Below are positions 25,221 through 32,098 of a stretch of DNA of 33,920 bases, one piece after another (position 1 is the stretch's first letter; every line of letters begins with the position of its first letter). Under the pieces are notes generated by a model. The model did not search any database and had not been told where the DNA came from. It saw only the letters and a list, made by a program, of their open reading frames with translations. The position numbers were made by a program, and so were the translations under genes. The DNA comes from ZC4RG20 sp036381515. Lineage in GTDB: Bacteria; Pseudomonadota; Gammaproteobacteria; Steroidobacterales; Rariloculaceae. Where the stretch lies: contig DASVCR010000017.1 of assembly GCA_036381515.1 (NCBI GenBank), positions 1 to 33,920 on the forward strand, read 5' to 3'.

Positions 25221-25826
25221 TCAGTCGCGCTCCGAGATGCGGATGCTGCGGCGCGTCCCTTCCGGCGTCAGGAACAGCCCGCCAACGGCGCCGGACCGGA
25301 GCTTCGCCTGAAACGGCACGTCGGGCAGGTACAGCCGCATCTGGCCGCTCGTCTGCACGAACTCCTCGCCGTCGGACGTGACGAACACGGCCCGGCCCGG
25401 GATCTGCGTTCGGACCTCGACGATCCTCACGCTTCTGTCGCGGTCGTCATCCTCGCGCGCATCGCCGCGCGCGTCCGGGGCGGCATCGAGCTCGCGCTCG
25501 GCGACGACGCGCGGCGGACGGGCGGCTGCGGCGTCCGCGCCTGCGTCCGCCGGCGCGGGACCGCGCGCGGCTTCCGCGCGCGCCGCCGCGGCGTCTGCCG
25601 CCCGCGACGCGCCGGCCGCGTCCTCGCCGCGCGGCGCCCGATCGGCGCGGAGCGCCGCGACCGCGTCGTCGTAGCACTCGAGGCGCAGGATCTCGCGGTC
25701 GATCTCGGCGCAAGCGAGCAGCGCCGACAGGTCGGCCGTATTCGTCTCGTCCTGAGCGAGTGCCGCGTCCCGGCACAGCAACGCGGCACCGAGCAGGAGC
25801 GCTCCCCTGACGTGTTGCCCCACCAT
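25221..25826 (-). CDS. Exported protein with VasI/TagO-like N-terminal motif
   Basis: A 201-residue protein. ATG 25826 follows GGAGAATTCGC and opens a signal peptide (GALLLGAALLCRDAALAQ). The mature start LSALLACAEIDREILRLECY has the C-x-x-I-x-x-x-x-x-R-L-x-C-Y-D pattern of type VI secretion-associated VasI/TagO proteins and related periplasmic proteins; the two Cys may pair. A low-complexity Ala/Arg/Glu/Asp spacer follows (about 65-130). The C-terminal part VRTQIPGRAVFVTSDGEEFV to RRSIRISERD looks like a small beta domain. No other type VI gene is present, so a secretion role is not supported here. It is divergent from the proline-rich gene. Confidence 0.72.
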   Translation of the reverse strand: MVGQHVRGALLLGAALLCRDAALAQDETNTADLSALLACAEIDREILRLECYDDAVAALRADRAPRGEDAAGASRAADAAAARAEAARGPAPADAGADAAAARPPRVVAERELDAAPDARGDAREDDDRDRSVRIVEVRTQIPGRAVFVTSDGEEFVQTSGQMRLYLPDVPFQAKLRSGAVGGLFLTPEGTRRSIRISERD

Positions 25827-25999
25827 GCGAATTCTCCGCGAGCGTCCGTGGTATTCGCGCCTCAGTGTAGCGGAAAGCCGGCGGCGAGCCCGAACTTCGC
25901 CGGTGCCCGTGGGTCTAGAATCGGACGTACTGAGACGTACCGACGACAACAACGATGACTATCCGTCTCGTCGCTCGTTCCGCCACGCACTGAGCTCGG

Positions 26000-26965
26000 A
26001 TGCGACGCCCGAGCGACAGGACGCGAAGACGCCTCGCCGCGTGCGCTGGATCGCTCGCGCTGCATGCGCTGGTCCTCGTCGGCGTCGCGCGCCTGTCGTG
26101 GGATGCGGTCGAGCGCGACGTGAGGCCGCCCGTCGAGGTCGTATGGCTGACGGAGCTCCGGACGTCGGATCTTGCGGTCGCGCGGATCGCGCCGGAGCGG
26201 CCGCCCGAATCGCCGCCCGAGCTTCCGGCGCCGCCGGAGCCTTCTCCCGAGCCCGAAAGCGTCCCCACGCCGGCGGAAACCGTTCCGCCGCCGCCCGAAC
26301 CCGTTCCGCCGCCGCCCGAGCCTGCGCCGCGCGCCGACACGGAACGCTCCGACGACGAGCCTCGCCCCGAGCGTCCGCCCGCCGAAGACGACGCGGCTGC
26401 GGAGGCAGCGCCAGCGCCCGAGCCGGAGCGCGCCGCCCCGTCGACCGAGGACGACCGGGTCTCGAGCTTCGTCGTGACCGAGGCCGATCTCGAAGAGGCC
26501 TGGCAGCGCGCCCTCGAGGCGATGCGCGAGCAGCGGGAACGCGAGGAGCGCTACCTGACGTTCTCGCTCGACGATCTCGTCGAAGCGCCGCCGCCGGAGG
26601 AGCCTGGGCCCGAGGAGAGCATCTTCGAGGCCGCCGAGCGGTATCGCGGCGGCGGCGGGCGGTCGGTGCTGTCGCCCGGCGCAGCGCGTACGAGGGTCGG
26701 GCGCGCGCTCGCCGAGTTCTGCAATGCGCTGACCGGCGGCTTCGCGCTCGGCCTCGCCGGGTTCAACCTGGCGACGATTTGCGCCGACCCCGGCGAATCG
26801 GCGAAATTGTTCGCCCACATCAAGCCGTCGTACCTCCGCTCGCGCCCGGTCTGCCGGGAGGTCGTGACGGCGACGGCTACGGCCGACGCGGACACGCCGA
26901 CGATCAAGTGCGAGCTCGTCGAGCAGGACGCGCCGGCGGGACCCGAGGAGCTCGACCTGCAATGA
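26000..26965 (+). CDS. Proline-rich membrane-anchored protein, TonB-like architecture
   Basis: A 321-residue protein of no family I recognise. It has a basic cytoplasmic end, one membrane helix (LAACAGSLALHALVLVGVAR), then a Pro/Glu-rich rod (about 62-145; repeats of PPPPEPVP type), like the periplasm-spanning part of TonB or TolA. Next is a charged helix (TEADLEEAWQRALEAMREQR). The C-terminal part (about 225-321) has three Cys (FCNALTGG, TICADPGE, VCREV) and a last one in KCELVEQ, so disulfides are likely. It is not the TonB C-terminal domain. The stop overlaps the start of the metzincin gene (ATGA), so the two are translationally coupled. Confidence 0.75.
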   Translation: MRRPSDRTRRRLAACAGSLALHALVLVGVARLSWDAVERDVRPPVEVVWLTELRTSDLAVARIAPERPPESPPELPAPPEPSPEPESVPTPAETVPPPPEPVPPPPEPAPRADTERSDDEPRPERPPAEDDAAAEAAPAPEPERAAPSTEDDRVSSFVVTEADLEEAWQRALEAMREQREREERYLTFSLDDLVEAPPPEEPGPEESIFEAAERYRGGGGRSVLSPGAARTRVGRALAEFCNALTGGFALGLAGFNLATICADPGESAKLFAHIKPSYLRSRPVCREVVTATATADADTPTIKCELVEQDAPAGPEELDLQ

Positions 26966-27663
26966 CAGCGACCCACCCGATCCACGCTGCGGCCCGCATC
27001 GAGGCGTACGCACGAATGTTCCTGCTTCGTGTATCGCTGCTGCTCGCGGCGGCCGCGCCCGCCGCCGACGCGCAACCGACGGCGATCGCGCCGCTCGATG
27101 CGGACGGCCCGATCACGTACCACATCGCGGAAGGAGCGCCCGGCTCGATGTACCGCGAGTCGGATCGGCAGCTTGCGTTGTGGGCGCTCGACGCATGGCG
27201 CCGAGCCGCGGGCGACGCGTTCGAGCTCGTCGAGGCGCCCGAGGACGAGGCGACCCTGCGGATCTACTTCGTGCCGGCGAGCGCCGGCCAGTACGGCGAG
27301 ATGCGGCCGATCTTCACGAACGGACGCCGGGGCGCCGCCGTGTACATTCGGCCGGACGTGCGCGCGCTCGGGCCCGACATCGCCGCCGCGGCGCTCGAGG
27401 ATCCGCTGCTCCGCGATACCGTCGTCTATCTGACGTGCGTGCACGAGCTCGGCCACGCGTTCGGGCTCGCGCACACGTCGGACTACGCGGACATCATGTA
27501 TTTCTTCGGCTTCGGAGGCGACATTCCGGGGTTCTTCCGGCGCTATCGGGAGCAGCTCGCGTCCCGCGACGACATTGCGAACGTGTCGGGGCTCTCGGCA
27601 ACCGATGTCGCCCGGATCGCCGCGCTCTACGCGCGAGAAGACGCCGACTCGAAGCCGCGCTGA
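26962..27663 (+). CDS. Exported zinc metalloprotease, matrixin-like (metzincin)
   Basis: A 233-residue protein. The zinc motif is VHELGHAFGLAHTSDYADIM, that is H-E-x-x-H-x-x-G-x-x-H plus the Met-turn (DIMYFF), which defines metzincins and resembles peptidase M10 family members. The catalytic domain begins after PLDADGPITYHIAEG, with a helix RQLALWALDAWRRAAGDAFE typical of matrixins. ATG 26962 overlaps the stop of the upstream gene. An internal ATG at 27016 gives a cleaner signal peptide (MFLLRVSLLLAAAAPAADAQ), so either start is possible. There is no cysteine-switch propeptide. It is presumably secreted or periplasmic; the partner gene suggests action at the envelope. Substrate unknown. Confidence 0.85.
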   Translation: MTATHPIHAAARIEAYARMFLLRVSLLLAAAAPAADAQPTAIAPLDADGPITYHIAEGAPGSMYRESDRQLALWALDAWRRAAGDAFELVEAPEDEATLRIYFVPASAGQYGEMRPIFTNGRRGAAVYIRPDVRALGPDIAAAALEDPLLRDTVVYLTCVHELGHAFGLAHTSDYADIMYFFGFGGDIPGFFRRYREQLASRDDIANVSGLSATDVARIAALYAREDADSKPR

Positions 27664-27736
27664 GCGAAAGGCCCGTTCGCGTTCCGTGAAAAGCGCGTTC
27701 TTGAGAAATCTCCAATATCCGCGAACATTGCGGGCC

Positions 27737-27742
27737 TATACT
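27737..27742 (+). promoter_or_regulatory. Candidate -10 element (TATACT) before the EF-hand gene
   Basis: TATACT in GGGCCTATACTTCGTG lies 42 bp before ATG 27779. TTGAGA at 27701 is 30 bp upstream, too far for a -35. It shares its core with three other promoter candidates in the window. Confidence 0.4.
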
Positions 27743-27778
27743 TCGTGTCGCCGCTCCGGCAACGAGAGGTAGAAGAAC

Positions 27779-28180
27779 ATGAAAGCATGGACGGTCGTCG
27801 CGCTCGCGGCCGCGCTCGGCACAGCGGCGCTTACGGCTTCGGCTCAGCCGCCGGGGCCGCCTTCGTTCGATCAGATCGACGCCGACAAGAGCGGCGCGCT
27901 TTCCGAGGACGAGGTTCGGCAGTTCTTCACGCGGATGTTCCAGAACATGCCGCGCGGTCCAGGCGCAGGCGGCCCAGGCGCTGGCGGCCCAGGCGCAGGC
28001 GGTCCGGGCGCGGGTGGCCCACCGATTGACGGCAACCTGTTCGGCCAGCTCTTCCAGACCTGGGATGCGAACAAGGACGGCTCGGTGTCTCGCGAGGAGT
28101 TCGATAACCGTCCCCGCATGCAGGGGCCGGGAGGCGGAGCGGGGCCCGGCGGCCGGGGTCCCGGCGGCAGGGCAAACTAG
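27779..28180 (+). CDS. Exported EF-hand calcium-binding-type protein
   Basis: A 133-residue protein with a signal peptide (MKAWTVVALAAALGTAALTA, cleavage near SAQ). There are two EF-hand loops. The first, D34-A-D-K-S-G-A-L-S-E-D-E45, follows FDQI; the second, D96-A-N-K-D-G-S-V-S-R-E-E107, follows FQTW. Both have acidic or polar residues at 1, 3, 5, 9 and Glu at 12, as needed for calcium. Between them four copies of GPGAG (residues 60-79) form a flexible linker, encoded by a 15-bp tandem repeat at 27956-28015. The tail is Gly-rich. GAGAGG precedes ATG 27779. The loops lack the Pro at position 2 seen in lanmodulin. Probable calcium sensor or buffer outside the membrane. Confidence 0.85.
   Translation: MKAWTVVALAAALGTAALTASAQPPGPPSFDQIDADKSGALSEDEVRQFFTRMFQNMPRGPGAGGPGAGGPGAGGPGAGGPPIDGNLFGQLFQTWDANKDGSVSREEFDNRPRMQGPGGGAGPGGRGPGGRAN
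27956..28015 (+). repeat. Four 15-bp tandem repeats coding for GPGAG
   Basis: Units at 27956, 27971, 27986 and 28001 (GGTCCAGGCGCAGGC and close variants). The inner units are nearly identical in DNA, so copy number could change by slippage without shifting the frame. Confidence 0.85.
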
Positions 28181-28210
28181 CGTTCGTACCCTTTCGCGTT
28201 TCGATGGAGA

Positions 28211-28230
28211 CGGCGCCCGACGGGGCGCCG
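28211..28230 (+). terminator. Hairpin after the EF-hand gene, weak terminator
   Basis: CGGCGCCC and GGGCGCCG pair around a short loop 31 bp after the stop codon. No T-run follows, so termination would be inefficient. Confidence 0.35.
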
Positions 28231-28395
28231 TAGGCCAGGGACGGCGCCTTACGACGTGCGCCCTCGTCCTGGAGCGGCAATCGCGTGACGGAGCATGCAC
28301 GGCGCGCCCGCGGCGTCGACGCGCTCGCCTTCGTTCGACGTCGCGAATGCTTCGGAAGCGGCCGCAGCCTCGACCGCAGCGGACGTGCGGCGGTC

Positions 28396-28911
28396 CTACC
28401 GCTCGGCGCTCGTGACCTCGCAGTCGCCGACGTACATCTCGGGCCGGGAAGTGAAGCCCGGCAGCGCGATCGGCGAGTACTCGTGCCGCGTCTGGACGGC
28501 CTTGAGCCGCCCGCCGCTCGACGCCTGTGCGAACACGGTCGTCAGGTGCACCGGTCCCGCATCGCTCATCTGCAGGAAGTGCAGGTAGCCGTGCGCGTAA
28601 CGCACGACGATGAACGATGCGCCGAACGTGCCTTCCGCCTCGGCTGTGCCGCCGTCGACGTCGATGTCGACGAAGGCGGCCGTGTGCTCGACGTCGGTGA
28701 CCGTCGCGTCGGCCGAATCGCCTGTCCAGTCGCCGGTCGCGAGCGCCGTGAAGCGGCAATCGACGCGGGTCGCGGACTCGAGCAGGCGCTCGAGCGCGAG
28801 GTTCTGGGCCTCGGCGTCGGCGCCCGGCGCGAAGAGCGCGACCGCGAGCGCCGCCGATGCGATCCGCGATCGGGCGCGCGACGGCAATGTCTCCGTGCGA
28901 ATGGTCGGCAC
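28396..28911 (-). CDS. Small exported protein of unknown function, 171 aa
   Basis: The GTG start at 28911 is preceded on the minus strand by GAGCGAAG. The N-terminus has a signal peptide (SRIASAALAVALFAPGADAE). The mature part reads as a beta-rich domain with VDCRFTALATGDWTGDSADA, SFIVVRYAHGYLHFLQM and a final MYVGDCEVTSAER; the two Cys near its ends may pair. I do not recognise a family. It is convergent with the EF-hand gene and divergent from the FMN-binding protein gene. Codon use is like its neighbours, so it is probably a true gene. Confidence 0.72.
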   Translation of the reverse strand: MPTIRTETLPSRARSRIASAALAVALFAPGADAEAQNLALERLLESATRVDCRFTALATGDWTGDSADATVTDVEHTAAFVDIDVDGGTAEAEGTFGASFIVVRYAHGYLHFLQMSDAGPVHLTTVFAQASSGGRLKAVQTRHEYSPIALPGFTSRPEMYVGDCEVTSAER

Positions 28912-29050
28912 GATCTTCGCTCGATGCTCTTCTCACGTAGGCAGGCGCTTATCATGCCTCATGCGGGAAGGGAATGCTTCCGACACCAAAAGCTCGACGC
29001 GGCGAGATCGCCGCGGCAATAAGGCTGCGTCGCGGAGACGGTCGCGCAAA

Positions 29051-29080
29051 TTGACCCCCGGCGCCGCCCGTCGCAATAAT
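29051..29080 (+). promoter_or_regulatory. Sigma-70-type promoter of the FMN-binding/polyferredoxin operon
   Basis: TTGACC (29051-29056) and AATAAT (29075-29080) are 18 bp apart. The predicted transcript start, about 29087, leaves room for the AGGAGGGAG ribosome site at 29092-29100 and the TTG start at 29107. Confidence 0.6.
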
Positions 29081-29106
29081 CGCAGCGAATGAGGAGGGAG
29101 CCCGCC

Positions 29107-29631
29107 TTGCGATTGGGACTCGTCGCCGTCGTGGCCAGCCTCGTCGCGTCGGCGACGGTCGTTGGTCAATCGGTCGACGACCCGGTCTTACAGGCGCAGC
29201 TCGAAAGCCTGTTCCCCGACGCGGTCGGCTTCTCGTCGAAGGAAGGCAATCCGCCGCATTTCAAGGCATTCGGTCTGGCCGACGCGAGCGGCGAGCCGCA
29301 GCTGCTCGGTCTCGCGTTCTGGACCACGGAGCTCGAGCCGCTCGAGCGGGCCTACGACGGGCCGATCAAGATGCTCGTCGGCATGGACGTGTCGGGCGTC
29401 CTCACCGGCGTCATCGTCGTCGAGCATCGCGAGCCGTACGGCTACTTCTCTGTCGACCTTCCCGAATGGCCGCGGCAATTCGTCGGCAAGAGCGTGCGCG
29501 ACCGGTTCCGGGTCGGCGAGGACATCGATGCGATCTCGCGCGCGACGGTCACGGTCACGAGCGCGAGCCGCGCGATCCGGAACAGCGCGCGGCGCATCGC
29601 GCGCGCTTACCTGACGCCGCCCGAGCAATGA
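29107..29631 (+). CDS. FMN-binding domain protein (NosR N-terminal-like)
   Basis: A 174-residue exported protein. The signal peptide (LRLGLVAVVASLVASATVVG) starts at TTG 29107, which lies 6 bp after a strong AGGAGGGAG; an in-frame ATG at 29089 overlaps that ribosome site and is less likely. The FMN-binding fold is seen in GPIKMLVGMDVSGVLTGVIV followed by EHREPYGYF. The motif DIDAISRATVTVTSASRAI corresponds to the [ST]-x-A-T flavinylation site at which ApbE attaches FMN to threonine. In NosR and PceC this domain is fused to the membrane polyferredoxin; here that part is the next gene, overlapping by ATGA. Likely periplasmic electron carrier or relay. Confidence 0.86.
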   Translation: MRLGLVAVVASLVASATVVGQSVDDPVLQAQLESLFPDAVGFSSKEGNPPHFKAFGLADASGEPQLLGLAFWTTELEPLERAYDGPIKMLVGMDVSGVLTGVIVVEHREPYGYFSVDLPEWPRQFVGKSVRDRFRVGEDIDAISRATVTVTSASRAIRNSARRIARAYLTPPEQ

Positions 29632-30773
29632 TCGGCGCATGCGACCCGCGCCGCGCGGCCGACACGGCCGGCATCGGCCGGTGTCGGCGCAGCACGATCG
29701 GCGCCGATTCCAGGTGCGCCGCCGCGGTCGCGCTGGCCGTGAAGCGGCTGCCGTTCCTCGGTGCGTGGCTCGTGCCGCTCGCGTCGTTCGCGCAGGCTCC
29801 CGACGGCGAGGATCCGTGGGGGTTCGACGATCTCGACGAGCCCGAGCCTTCCTTCGTCGAGCTCGTGCGCGACCAGGCGCCGGACGTTCTGCTCTTCGCG
29901 GCCTTCGCGGTGTTCGCGATGATCGGCTTCTCGCGGCGGAGCGTGACGCTCAAGCACGCGACGCTCGTGCTCTCCGTGCTCTACCTCGGCGTCTACAAGA
30001 GCCAGCTCCTGTCGATCACGAACGTCTTCGGCGCGCTGTCGGCGAACCTGCCGATCTTCTCGTACAGCATCGCGTGGTATGCGTTCGCCGTCTTCGCGAT
30101 CGCGACGACGCTGCTTTGGGGAAGGCTCTACTGCGGCAGGATCTGCGCGTTCGGCGCGCTGACGCAGCTGATCGACGCCGTCGTCCCGAGAAGATGGCAG
30201 ATCGAGATTCCTCCCTCGATCGAGCGGCGGGCGGGCTACGTCAAGTACGTGGTCCTCGCGGGCGCGATCGCCTGCTTCCTGCTGACTCGCGAGGTTTCGT
30301 TCTACCGCTACATCGAGCCGTTCTGGATGTTCACGTTCCAGGCATCGACCGCGCTCTGGATCGGGCTCGCCGCGCTGCTCGTCGCGAGCGTCTTCATCCG
30401 CAATCTCTACTGCCGTTTTCTCTGTCCGGTCGGCGCCGCGCTCGGCCTGTTGGCGATGCTGTCCGCATTCCGGATCAAGCGCTGGTACGAGTGTTCGCAA
30501 TGCAAGGTCTGCGAGAACACGTGCGAATGGGGCGCGATCCGCGACCGCAAAATCCTCGTGACCGAGTGTGTGCGCTGCGACGACTGCGAGAACCTCTACG
30601 CGGACAGGGCGCGCTGTCCGCATTGGCTGCTCGACGCGAAGCGCCGCCGGGCCGGGCAGACGGGGTCTGCGGGCGGCGTCGCGGAGCACCGCATCGATGT
30701 CGCGAGCATCGGCCGGCCGAATGGGCAGAAAAATGGTGTCAGACACCTTTTTCGTGACGAAAAAGGTGTCTGA
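29628..30773 (+). CDS. NosR/NapH-like membrane 4Fe-4S protein (polyferredoxin)
   Basis: A 381-residue membrane protein with about five to six hydrophobic helices. LYCGRICAFGALTQ (C169, C173) and LYCRFLCPVGAALG (C262, C266) are the paired C-x3-C motifs of NosR/NapH/PceC proteins. Two cluster motifs follow: C289-x2-C-x2-C-x3-C299 and C314-x2-C-x2-C-x9-C330 with a following Pro, the spacing seen in NosR. It would pass electrons between quinol or cytoplasmic donors and the periplasmic FMN protein encoded just upstream (ATGA overlap). No nos gene is here, so the acceptor is unknown. The last residues (about 364-381) and the stop codon lie in an inserted-looking repeat at 30729-30783, so the C-terminus has probably been altered. 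Confidence 0.87.
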   Translation: MIGACDPRRAADTAGIGRCRRSTIGADSRCAAAVALAVKRLPFLGAWLVPLASFAQAPDGEDPWGFDDLDEPEPSFVELVRDQAPDVLLFAAFAVFAMIGFSRRSVTLKHATLVLSVLYLGVYKSQLLSITNVFGALSANLPIFSYSIAWYAFAVFAIATTLLWGRLYCGRICAFGALTQLIDAVVPRRWQIEIPPSIERRAGYVKYVVLAGAIACFLLTREVSFYRYIEPFWMFTFQASTALWIGLAALLVASVFIRNLYCRFLCPVGAALGLLAMLSAFRIKRWYECSQCKVCENTCEWGAIRDRKILVTECVRCDDCENLYADRARCPHWLLDAKRRRAGQTGSAGGVAEHRIDVASIGRPNGQKNGVRHLFRDEKGV

Positions 30774-30783
30774 CACCATTTTT
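30729..30783. terminator. Perfect 26-bp inverted repeat with GGTGTCAGACACC core, REP-like bidirectional terminator
   Basis: Arms 30729-30754 and 30758-30783 are exact complements around TGA. Each arm holds GGTGTC-N-GACACC, itself a palindrome, and ends in A- and T-runs, so it can end transcription in both directions. The T-run is 30779-30784 on the plus strand. The polyferredoxin stop codon (30771-30773) is inside the second arm. Sequence and layout suggest a second REP family, different from the GGGGTCAGAGCCC type. Confidence 0.85.
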
Positions 30784-30889
30784 TCTCGTGGAACGGCCGG
30801 TCCCGATGCCTCGTTCCGTTGCGGGCTGGTAGTATCGGCGCCGTGAACAGTGTCGGCAGTACGCGCGTCGCGCTGCTCGAGCCGCCGGC

Positions 30890-32098
30890 GTGAGCGTCAT
30901 GGCCGGTGAGCGTTTGAGCCGCGCCTGGCGCGCGATCCGCCGGGCGGTCCTGAATCCCGAGCCGGATCCACGGCAGGAAAGCCGTATCGGCGAGCTCGCC
31001 CGCGAGCGCGCGCCCGTCGTCTGGCTCCTCGGCAAGGTGCAGTCCGGCAAGACGTCGATCGTGCGCGCGATCACCGGACATCCTGACGCGGAGATCGGCC
31101 TCGGCTACAAGCCGTGCACCCGCACGGCGCGCATCTTCGACTTCCCGCAGGACGTGCCCGTGATCCGCTTCCTCGACAGCAGCGGGCTCGGCGAGGTCGG
31201 CTACGACCCGACCGAGGACCTCGCGCAGCTCGAGAGCCGCGCGCACGTCGTGCTCGCCGTCGTTCGCGCGCTCGACACGCGGCAGGACGCGATCCTGCGC
31301 GTGCTCCGCGCGGTGCGCGAGCGGCATCCCGACTGGGCAATCGTCGTCGCGCTGACGTGGCTGCACGAGGCGTACCCCGAGGGCGCGGACCATCCGCCTT
31401 ACGAAGCGCTCGCGACCGCTCCGGAGCTCGCGGACCTGCGCCGCGCCCTCGACGTGCAGGCGGCCGCGTTCCGCGCGCTGCCGGGCACCGGCGCCGTCCA
31501 CACCGTGCCGATCGACTTCACGCGCCCCGAGGAAGGCTATCGCGAACCGTACTACGGGCTCGACGCGCTGCTCGACGCGCTCGAGCACGCCGGATCCGCC
31601 GGCATGGATGTGATCCTGCGCGCGCTGACGCAGGGCGACACCGGAAAGCTGATGGAGCGCACGCGGGCGCACGTGCTGGGCTACGCGCTCGCGGCGGCCG
31701 CGGCCGACGTCGTGCCGATGGTCGGCCTCGTCACCGTGCCGACGATCCAGGGCAAGATGCTGCACAGCGTCGGCCGGATTCACGGCGTCACGTGGGATCG
31801 GGAGACGCTGCGCCGCTTCGGCGCGTCGCTCGGCACCGGGACCGCAATCGGCCTCGGCATGAGCCTTGGGCTCCGCCAGCTCGCGAAGCTCGTCCCGGTG
31901 TACGGTCAGACCGTCGGCGCCGCGGCGGCGAGCGCGACGAGCTTCTCGGTGACGTACGCCCTCGGCCGGGCCGCGTCGTACTACCTCGCGACGGCGCGGT
32001 GCAGAGGCGGCGCCGACGTCGACGAAGTCAAACGCGTATACCGAGATTCGCTGAAGGAAGCGCTCGACATGGTCCGCCGCGCCGGAGCGTCGAAGTGA
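30890..32098 (+). CDS. Membrane-associated GTPase with YcjF/DUF697-like C-terminal part
   Basis: A 402-residue protein. The P-loop is G48-K-V-Q-S-G-K-T55 and the Walker B/G3 is FLDSSGLGEVG (D96, G99). The G4 motif N-K-x-D is not found; ALTWLHEAYP stands in its place, so nucleotide choice is uncertain. The C-terminal part (about 255-380) has hydrophobic Gly/Ala-rich helices (YALAAAAADVVPMVGLVTVP, GTGTAIGLGMSLGLRQLAKL) that resemble the DUF697 membrane domain of YcjF-type proteins. GTG 30890 or ATG 30899 can be the start; both have weak ribosome sites. Its stop overlaps the GTG of the next GTPase gene, so the two are coupled and probably work together. Function unknown. Confidence 0.78.
   Translation: MSVMAGERLSRAWRAIRRAVLNPEPDPRQESRIGELARERAPVVWLLGKVQSGKTSIVRAITGHPDAEIGLGYKPCTRTARIFDFPQDVPVIRFLDSSGLGEVGYDPTEDLAQLESRAHVVLAVVRALDTRQDAILRVLRAVRERHPDWAIVVALTWLHEAYPEGADHPPYEALATAPELADLRRALDVQAAAFRALPGTGAVHTVPIDFTRPEEGYREPYYGLDALLDALEHAGSAGMDVILRALTQGDTGKLMERTRAHVLGYALAAAAADVVPMVGLVTVPTIQGKMLHSVGRIHGVTWDRETLRRFGASLGTGTAIGLGMSLGLRQLAKLVPVYGQTVGAAAASATSFSVTYALGRAASYYLATARCRGGADVDEVKRVYRDSLKEALDMVRRAGASK

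Noticed and set aside
25862..27013. 383-codon frame opposite the proline-rich gene
   Set aside because: Its Arg/Gly/Leu-rich low-complexity translation mirrors the Pro/Glu codons of the other strand; the plus-strand protein has a membrane helix, a coupled neighbour and clear architecture.
27779..28180. Lanmodulin
   Set aside because: Only two EF-hands, no Pro at loop position 2, and a Gly-rich linker and tail not found in lanmodulin. It is a general exported EF-hand protein.
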